From assembly GCA_014084085.1 (NCBI GenBank), contig NPFB01000005.1:526707-590706 (forward strand): a stretch of DNA of 64,000 nucleotides, written 5' to 3'. Of the stretch, positions 58,571-64,000 are shown piece after piece (the first letter of the stretch is position 1; every line of letters begins with the position of its first letter). The notes beneath the pieces were generated by a model. It saw nothing but the letters and a program-made list of their open reading frames with translations. It had not been told where the DNA came from and did no database searches. A program made the translations under genes and the position numbers. The stretch comes from Hondaea fermentalgiana. Taxonomy: Eukaryota > Sar > Bigyra > Thraustochytrida > Thraustochytriidae.

Positions 58571-59674
58571 CTACTTCATGGTCGCCTCTGCACGGGAAAT
58601 CCACCAATCGTTATTGGCCTTGAACCAGTCCGTCGTTTGCTTCCAGCCATCCTCAAAGCTAATAACGGGCTTGTAGTCGAGGTCACGCTTGGCATTGGTA
58701 ATGTTAAAGGCGCGATGGATAGTGAGCATCTTGACAGTAAAAGGGTTGACGCGGAACATGTGGCCCGTGGCCATGGTAATGCCCTTGAGGAAGTACGCGA
58801 TGAACATGAGGAGAGAGTACGGCAGCTTTGTTTTGGCCCAGAGGGAGCCGTAGCCGAGCTCGACGCTGGCAGAGTCAAGAACGTCCCAGAACTTGAGGTA
58901 CTCGTCATCAGTGACAACGTAGAACTTGCCACATGCGGGCGAGCCCTTGTAAAGCTTGTCGAGAGCGATGATGAGACCATGGCAATAGTTGTCGACATGC
59001 GTGAAGGACACCCGGTTCTGGCCATTGCCGAAGATCCGTAGCTTGCCAGCGCGGCAAGCGTACATGAGGTTCGGCAAGAAGAGTCCATCGCGAGGGCCGT
59101 AGACCTGATGGGGAGCTACGGCGACGGTGAAAAAGGTGTCGGAGCTCGCCTCGCGGATAGCCATCTCACCCATCGCCTTCGTTTCTGCGTAGGCTTGCAT
59201 AAAGTGACCGGGTTCCTGGATCTTGAGCTGATCCTCGGTGAGATCGTAAATGTCGGATCCGTCGAAGCGCGTGGACGGCGAGCTCGAAGCTACCAGGCGG
59301 GTGATACCGTGCTCCTTGCAGGCGTTGAGAACGTTCAGACTGCCCTCGTAGTTCACCTTGAGATACATTTCATGCTTGTGAAAGGGTCCCACAAGCGCAG
59401 CAATGTGCCAGACGGCGTCAGCGCCCTCGCAGGCCTTGCTCACGTCAGCAGGTTTGGTAAGATCGCCCTGGATGTACGTGACCTTGGCCTTTTGCTCCTC
59501 GCTGAGGAACTCCATGAGCGGATCCGGGTCCGGGTTGCGAATGTCGAACGAGACGACGTGCTTGGCGCCACGCTCCACGAGCATCTCAACCAAGCGGCGG
59601 CCGACGAACCCGCTGCCGCCCGTGACCACGCAGCGCAGGCCCTCGACGCCCTTGGAGCCCTCTCCGGCCATCAT
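58571..59674 (-). CDS. NSDHL/ERG26-type sterol-4-alpha-carboxylate 3-dehydrogenase
   Basis: NAD(P)-dependent 3-beta-hydroxysteroid dehydrogenase family enzyme of 367 residues. In sterol synthesis such enzymes oxidise and decarboxylate the 4-carboxysterol during C-4 demethylation at the ER. Seen: the Rossmann loop TGGSGFVG (18-25), acidic FDIRNP after beta-2, VWHIAALVGP, the LVASSSPST serine region, and catalytic Y162-x3-K166 in AYAETKAMGE. VAVAPHQVYGPRDGLF matches the family's 'lRP..iYGP'. The hydrophobic stretch LPYSLLMFIAYFLKGI near 280 fits membrane association. DYKPVISFEDGWKQTTDWF is the usual C-terminal end. Two ATGs in tandem (59674, 59671). It could also be another 3-beta-HSD paralogue. 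Confidence 0.85.
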   Translation of the reverse strand: MMAGEGSKGVEGLRCVVTGGSGFVGRRLVEMLVERGAKHVVSFDIRNPDPDPLMEFLSEEQKAKVTYIQGDLTKPADVSKACEGADAVWHIAALVGPFHKHEMYLKVNYEGSLNVLNACKEHGITRLVASSSPSTRFDGSDIYDLTEDQLKIQEPGHFMQAYAETKAMGEMAIREASSDTFFTVAVAPHQVYGPRDGLFLPNLMYACRAGKLRIFGNGQNRVSFTHVDNYCHGLIIALDKLYKGSPACGKFYVVTDDEYLKFWDVLDSASVELGYGSLWAKTKLPYSLLMFIAYFLKGITMATGHMFRVNPFTVKMLTIHRAFNITNAKRDLDYKPVISFEDGWKQTTDWFKANNDWWISRAEATMK

Positions 59675-60648
59675 GGTAAGGTTCTGTTTTCTTTGCTGTT
59701 GCGATATTCAGACAAAAGCCGGCCCTACGTCAGTGATAAAGGTTTCCTTTGTTTTTCCTTGCTCTCCTTTCTGCTCCTCTGCTTCGTTTTGCTCTGCTTT
59801 CAGCTTAGCATTTGCTTTGCTTTGCTTTGCTTTGCTTGGTCGGACGCAGCGATGCGCATGACGCGCGGACGTAACAATGACGTACGTGGGCAGCGCAGCG
59901 CGTGCATCACAGTCCTCTTGGCTCGACAAAAACATAGCAAGCGCCGACTTCGTCTTCCCTGGCGCGTCCGGCTAGCCATTACATCCCCACGCATGCACCT
60001 TCACGGCTCCTGCAACCCACGAGAGGCTTCTCCCGGTTGTTGTTTACCTCCTCGCGACACACACGACGACCTCGCGCCATGAGAGCACGCACGCACCCTC
60101 AAGAACATCCATCAAGAATGAACGTCTCGTAGCGCGCGGCCTCCGCACGCCTTTCCCGCGCGCTGCAAGCACAGGAGGCCCCGCGCGCAGCCTCCGGGGC
60201 GCGCCTCCCACCTACCTCGTCGCGTCGATCGCTCTTCGCTTTGCTTTGGTGTCTGCTGCTGCTTGCCCACGCTGCGTCGCATCGGCCGCGCTTGCCGCAG
60301 ATCGCGCGATCCGCCAGGCGAAATTGGGTTGCGCCCGGCGAAATTGGGTTGCGCAAATGTCGTCTATAGGCTACTTACTCATTGGTAACCACAGTGTCGT
60401 CAATCGAGCTCTGGCGCTTTGTTGGTTTTGGCGCGGCATTGATGATACCTATACTGTAGATAGTGAGGCGAGCGAGCGCGCGCTCGCGAGACCACCCGCG
60501 AGCGCGGGCGCGGCAGGCTTTGCGGGTGGCTCGGCACGGACGAGGCAGCGCACGGACGAGCCCTCGGCCCCGGTCCAGCGGCCTCGAGGTTTAGAAGCGA
60601 AAGCGCGGTGCTGCAGAGGCAGGCAAGGCGAAGAAGGCATCGGTGGCC
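59675..60648. other. Divergent spacer with CTTTG repeat
   Basis: Between the sterol dehydrogenase and WDR77. A GCTTT pentanucleotide tract lies at 59814-59839. GC-rich second half. No supported gene. Confidence 0.55.
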
Positions 60649-61722
60649 ATGCTTGAGCGCGCAGGACCCGCGCTCGACGGGTGGCGCGGCAAGAGGGCCG
60701 TCGAGGGCGCAGCTTTCTCTGGAGACGGAGCTCATCTCGTGAGCGTGAGCTCCAAGCTTCAGGGAAATGTATGGGACGGTCAATTGCGGCTCTTCGAGGT
60801 GGCGGACGAGAAAGCAAATGTCACCTTGAAGACCGGATGCGCCACGGCACTCATGACGAGCCTTTCGGATGTGCAATGGGTCACCGAAGCCAAAACGGTT
60901 GCCACCGCGGCTGATGATGGCAATGTTTACGTTTACTCGATCGACGACGTAGGAGGACTCAAGGAGTTTTGCTTGCAGCGCACCCTCGCAGATCACGAAG
61001 ACATTGTCACCTCTCTTGCCGTGAGCCGAGAAACGCGCGTCCTCACGTCCGGATCCTACGATGGATCCGTCAAGCGCTGGGACGTCGCGCGACCAGAAGC
61101 GCCCATCGTTTCGCTGACGCCCGAAGATTGGTCTGGCGCCTGGAAACCTCCCATTGTTTGGGACGTTTCCGATTGCGGAGGCAAGGAAACCCACCTCTTG
61201 GCTTCGGCGCACCAAGACGGCCGCGTCCAGCTATGGGATGCGCGTGCACAGCAGCAGCCCATCGAATCATTTTCTGCCCCGTCGCCCCGCACCGGAGCCT
61301 GTTTGTCGCTCAGTTCGAGTGTTTTTGAGACCAGCTATCTTGCCGCTGGATTCGAGTCAGGGCTCGTGGGTATTCTCGATCTTCGGGCGGGCTTTGTCGA
61401 TAACGGCGGCGACACGCGCCACGGCGGCGCGGTGCACCGCGTCGAAACCTTTGTTACTCCTGAAAACGGCAAAACGTGCCTCGTGTCTGCCTCAGACGAC
61501 GGCATGGTGCTTGCTGCACTCACTGCCACGGACGGCGACTCTTCCTCTGTGGCCTCAGCCTCGGCCTCGGTCCCAGATGAGCGTAGCCACGGAGACTATG
61601 CCCGTGCGCTCGCAATTCGCCCACGTGGGGACCGGACAAACCAGCACGTTGTCTCTGGGGGCTGGGATGGACTTTTGCAGCCCTACATGTGGGTCGAGAG
61701 CGACAAGGTTGTCACCATTTGA
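60649..61722 (+). CDS. WDR77: Methylosome protein WDR77/MEP50-like WD40 protein
   Basis: Seven-bladed WD40 propeller of 357 residues; the true ATG is at 60649 because the open frame before it starts with GTG. In animals MEP50 binds PRMT5 and presents Sm proteins and histones for symmetric arginine methylation. The tell-tale first blade, 'G..L.S.SS.L.G..WdG.L.LF', is present as GAHLVSVSSKLQGNVWDGQLRLFE. Later blades show ADHEDIVTSLAVS, VLTSGSYDGSVKRWD, LLASAHQDGRVQLWDAR and HVVSGGWDGLLQPY, the last matching the MEP50 C-terminal 'vGWDh'. No intron. The gene starts in a GC-rich leader. Confidence 0.82.
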   Translation: MLERAGPALDGWRGKRAVEGAAFSGDGAHLVSVSSKLQGNVWDGQLRLFEVADEKANVTLKTGCATALMTSLSDVQWVTEAKTVATAADDGNVYVYSIDDVGGLKEFCLQRTLADHEDIVTSLAVSRETRVLTSGSYDGSVKRWDVARPEAPIVSLTPEDWSGAWKPPIVWDVSDCGGKETHLLASAHQDGRVQLWDARAQQQPIESFSAPSPRTGACLSLSSSVFETSYLAAGFESGLVGILDLRAGFVDNGGDTRHGGAVHRVETFVTPENGKTCLVSASDDGMVLAALTATDGDSSSVASASASVPDERSHGDYARALAIRPRGDRTNQHVVSGGWDGLLQPYMWVESDKVVTI

Positions 61723-62229
61723 GGACAGTTGCGAGGAAACAGAGCAGCGAATTCATTGGTGATAATGGCAAGCTGTGCACAGACGACGAACGTTACATTT
61801 CATCGATCGCCGAGCAAGGGCCGATGAGGGAAGATATGTTGCGTTCACTGCTGCTGCCTGCAAGAAGTAGGCCTATGTTGCTGCTGCGCGAAGAAGGTTA
61901 GCGCTGCGGGAGCTTGCGCGAGAAATCTTGCACACGAAAAGTATCTTGCACAAGTGACAATCTTGTATGGGAACGGATTATGTTCGTATGAGAAAGCAAT
62001 CTTGCACAACAAAATCCGGCTCACTCAAATGCATGCGTACAAGACACGACAACCTTCTTCCCCCCCCCGCCCTCTCCCCTCCCGTGTTGATAAGAATGAA
62101 AAAAAAAAGGAAAATATTTGAAACCGAAGCAAACGATGTCGAACCATATGAAAACTATAGTTTTTGCAATACTTCCACACTCGCCCATGAAACATCAAGT
62201 ACGCCTAATGGGTTCTTGAATGCTTACAA
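61723..62229. other. Convergent 3' spacer
   Basis: AT-rich 3' flanks of WDR77 and MRD1/RBM19. No gene. Confidence 0.6.
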
Positions 62230-64000
62230 TTAACCCTGAATAGCTTTGGCTGCCTTTTCTCGCATGGCGTCCATGCTCGTGTTGTCCTCAGCCCACTCGA
62301 GCACAAGGTGCCTTCCATAAAAGTGGGTGTTGGTGAGCGCAGCAAAAGCAGTGCGCGCCTCCTGATGTGTGACGAAATCCACAAAAGCGAATCCGCGATG
62401 AGATCCATCCGGCTTCTTGGGAATACGAATCGAGTTGACCTGGCCATACGCCGAGACAAGCTGGCGCAACTCTTTGCGGTTGGCCTCGAATGCCAAGTTG
62501 CGGACAATGATCTTGGTGGCCTCCTCCGCACTCTTGGCATCGGCGTGCACCAGCGTCGGCTTCGAAGACTGTTTACGTCCCGCGCCGCGAGGAGCAGCTG
62601 CTGCGCTCAGGTCGACAGCGCGCTTGGAAATATTGATCTCGAGCTCGTGGTCGTCAAGACGCTGGCCACGTGCCTTGCGCAACGCCTTGCGGCACGACTT
62701 GTCGTCCTTGAACTCGACAAAACCGAAGCCCATCGAGAGCTCGTCGCGACCATTCTTGCGCGGAATTGACACATGGATAATGTTTCCCTTGCCAACAATC
62801 TTTTCAAAGAATTGCTGCAAGCTCGCCTCGCGCGTGTCAAAGTTCAAGTTCTTCACAAACAGCGTATGACGATCCTCCACCTTTTGGTCGTCGCCAATGG
62901 GCACAATTCCAGTTGGCTCCGCTTCTGCGTTCTCGCCAGCATCGGCCTCGGCCTCCTTGGCGGCCTTCTCGGCCGCGGCAGCAGACTTGATTGCCGCTTC
63001 GGCATCGGCTGCAGCAGCGCGTTTGCGAGCAAGACCTTCCTCATCGAGCACATTGGCAGGAGCCCATTCGAGATAAATGGGGACGCGCTTGTACCGCTTG
63101 TACGCCATACCACTAAAGGCGCGCTTCGCGTTCTTGGGTTCAAAAAACTGTACCAGAGCCATAGTTCTCGAGGGAGGCAGAACAAACTTCTCTACATCTC
63201 CAAAGCGCGCGAACATTTGACGCAACTGAGACTTATCCGTCTCCGCAGGAAGGTTCTTGACCAAGAAGGTATCCTTGCTGCGCTTCACGCTTGCCGGATC
63301 GCGCACGCCCTGCTCGAGCAAGTCCACGTCCACGCCTTCGTCCGCAAGAAAAGCCTTGGTTTCCGCAATGACGCGCGTCTCACTCAACGCCATGCGTACA
63401 GCGGCACTCGTCTTGTCCCCCTCATCACCGCCCAAAAGAAGATCGCCCTTGCTCACACCGAGATCGTCTGCCACAGCGCCCACTGCAGCATCACCTCGCA
63501 CGAAGAGAGCGTTCCAGCTGCGCGAGTCGGAAGCCTGCTCCTTGCGCTCCGCCTCCTTCTTCGCCTTAAACGAAGTCGGCTTCCCGTTATCGCCGGCCCC
63601 ATTTGCCTCACCGCTCTTATCCTTTTCCTCCTTTTCCAGCGCGGGCATTACGTGCAAAAGACGGCCTTGAAAAATTTGCATGTCCATCTTTCCAATCGCT
63701 GTCACGGCGTTCTCGGGAATCATAAAGGTTACGTATCCGAAGCCGCGCGAGCGTCCGCTGTCATCCTTGGGAATGTGCGTTTCCGCAAGCTTGCCAAATC
63801 GCGAAAAGGCTGCATCCAGGTCCTCCTCAGTGGCATCAAAGCACAAGTTTCGTACAAAAAGGCGCCCGGATTCTGCCGCAACAGCAACCGAAGGCGCCGC
63901 GCGTGCTCCATCGTCGTCCGAGGGCTTGCCATTTTTAGAATTCTTGACGTCTTTGTCTTCGTCTTCCTGATCCTTGCCGCTCTTTTGTTTCTCTGCAGAC
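62230..64000 (-). CDS. MRD1/RBM19-like multi-RRM rRNA-processing factor, 5' partial
   Basis: Nucleolar RNA-binding protein needed for 18S rRNA processing. Frame is open from the right edge, so the start and first RRM lie outside. The first residue listed by frame-finding is a TTG. Visible: an acidic linker, RRM (RLFVRNLCFDATEEDL, RGFGYVTF), then the diagnostic MRD1 segment (SWNALFVRGDAAVGAVADDL, RMALSETRVIAETKAFL). Three more RRMs follow: TFLVKNLPAETDKSQLRQMF, TLFVKNLNFDTREASLQQFF/GFGFVEF, and KIIVRNLAFEANRKELRQLV/RGFAFVDF. The protein ends FYGRHLVLEWAEDNTSMD..REKAAKAIQG. That makes four RRMs here, matching RRM2-5 of the five or six known in the family. No intron in this part. Confidence 0.93.
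   Translation of the reverse strand, partial: SAEKQKSGKDQEDEDKDVKNSKNGKPSDDDGARAAPSVAVAAESGRLFVRNLCFDATEEDLDAAFSRFGKLAETHIPKDDSGRSRGFGYVTFMIPENAVTAIGKMDMQIFQGRLLHVMPALEKEEKDKSGEANGAGDNGKPTSFKAKKEAERKEQASDSRSWNALFVRGDAAVGAVADDLGVSKGDLLLGGDEGDKTSAAVRMALSETRVIAETKAFLADEGVDVDLLEQGVRDPASVKRSKDTFLVKNLPAETDKSQLRQMFARFGDVEKFVLPPSRTMALVQFFEPKNAKRAFSGMAYKRYKRVPIYLEWAPANVLDEEGLARKRAAAADAEAAIKSAAAAEKAAKEAEADAGENAEAEPTGIVPIGDDQKVEDRHTLFVKNLNFDTREASLQQFFEKIVGKGNIIHVSIPRKNGRDELSMGFGFVEFKDDKSCRKALRKARGQRLDDHELEINISKRAVDLSAAAAPRGAGRKQSSKPTLVHADAKSAEEATKIIVRNLAFEANRKELRQLVSAYGQVNSIRIPKKPDGSHRGFAFVDFVTHQEARTAFAALTNTHFYGRHLVLEWAEDNTSMDAMREKAAKAIQG

Noticed and set aside
1..64000. CRISPR arrays, rRNA genes, transposons or viral genes
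   Set aside because: No spaced direct repeats, rRNA signatures, transposase/reverse transcriptase motifs or terminal repeats were found. tRNA genes were not seen by eye; a tRNAscan run would be decisive.

Overview
This window is nuclear DNA of a GC-rich, intron-poor, flagellate-lineage protist. It carries IFT20, a complex I accessory subunit, eEF1B-beta, a WDR77/MEP50 homologue, a multi-RRM MRD1/RBM19 homologue, and kinases and receptors with low-complexity Ser/Asp/Glu tracts. The few introns have GT..AG borders. Two runs of exactly 100 N are assembly gaps. The best guess is a stramenopile, probably a thraustochytrid/labyrinthulomycete. That is inferred from gene style, not from a marker gene.

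Layout, left to right. 0-5 kb: a 5'-truncated mitochondrial-type ClpB/Hsp78 disaggregase, an SDR oxidoreductase with a decayed tandem copy of its 3' end, and a small secreted Cys-rich protein. 6.5-8.5 kb: IFT20 divergent from a three-exon METTL21-like methyltransferase. 8.9-16 kb: a 1413-residue STAND-type NTPase (SKICH/Ig-like modules, DUF4062-like region, NACHT-like P-loop) facing a Ser/Thr kinase, then a gap-containing spacer. 16-25 kb: an ankyrin/DOT1-like methyltransferase fusion facing a highly biased four-pass membrane protein, a 2.2-kb GC-rich spacer, and two small unknown genes arranged head to head. 26.8-30.6 kb: a stand-alone BLUF photoreceptor, eEF1B-beta, and an AAAP amino-acid transporter across the second gap.

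30.8-43.9 kb: a C2orf81-like protein, a PTPEPT-repeat membrane protein, a 1071-aa coiled-coil/UVR-like protein, a two-exon TesB/ACOT8-type acyl-CoA thioesterase, and two low-complexity or coiled-coil proteins. 43.9-51 kb is mostly spacer around one conserved-looking hypothetical gene, which has a perfect 17-bp-stem hairpin in its leader. 51-64 kb: a complex I 21-kDa-type subunit, a 1357-aa single-pass receptor with a Cys-rich/TSP1-like ectodomain and a split PH domain, a CUE-domain protein, an NSDHL/ERG26-type sterol dehydrogenase, WDR77/MEP50, and a 5'-truncated MRD1/RBM19 rRNA-processing factor.

The genes are not an operon-like system. They are mixed housekeeping functions (chaperone, translation, complex I, sterol synthesis, rRNA processing) with lineage-specific multidomain proteins. 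The most unusual loci are the BLUF protein, the SKICH/DUF4062/NACHT protein, the ankyrin-DOT1 fusion and the TSP1-TM-PH receptor.
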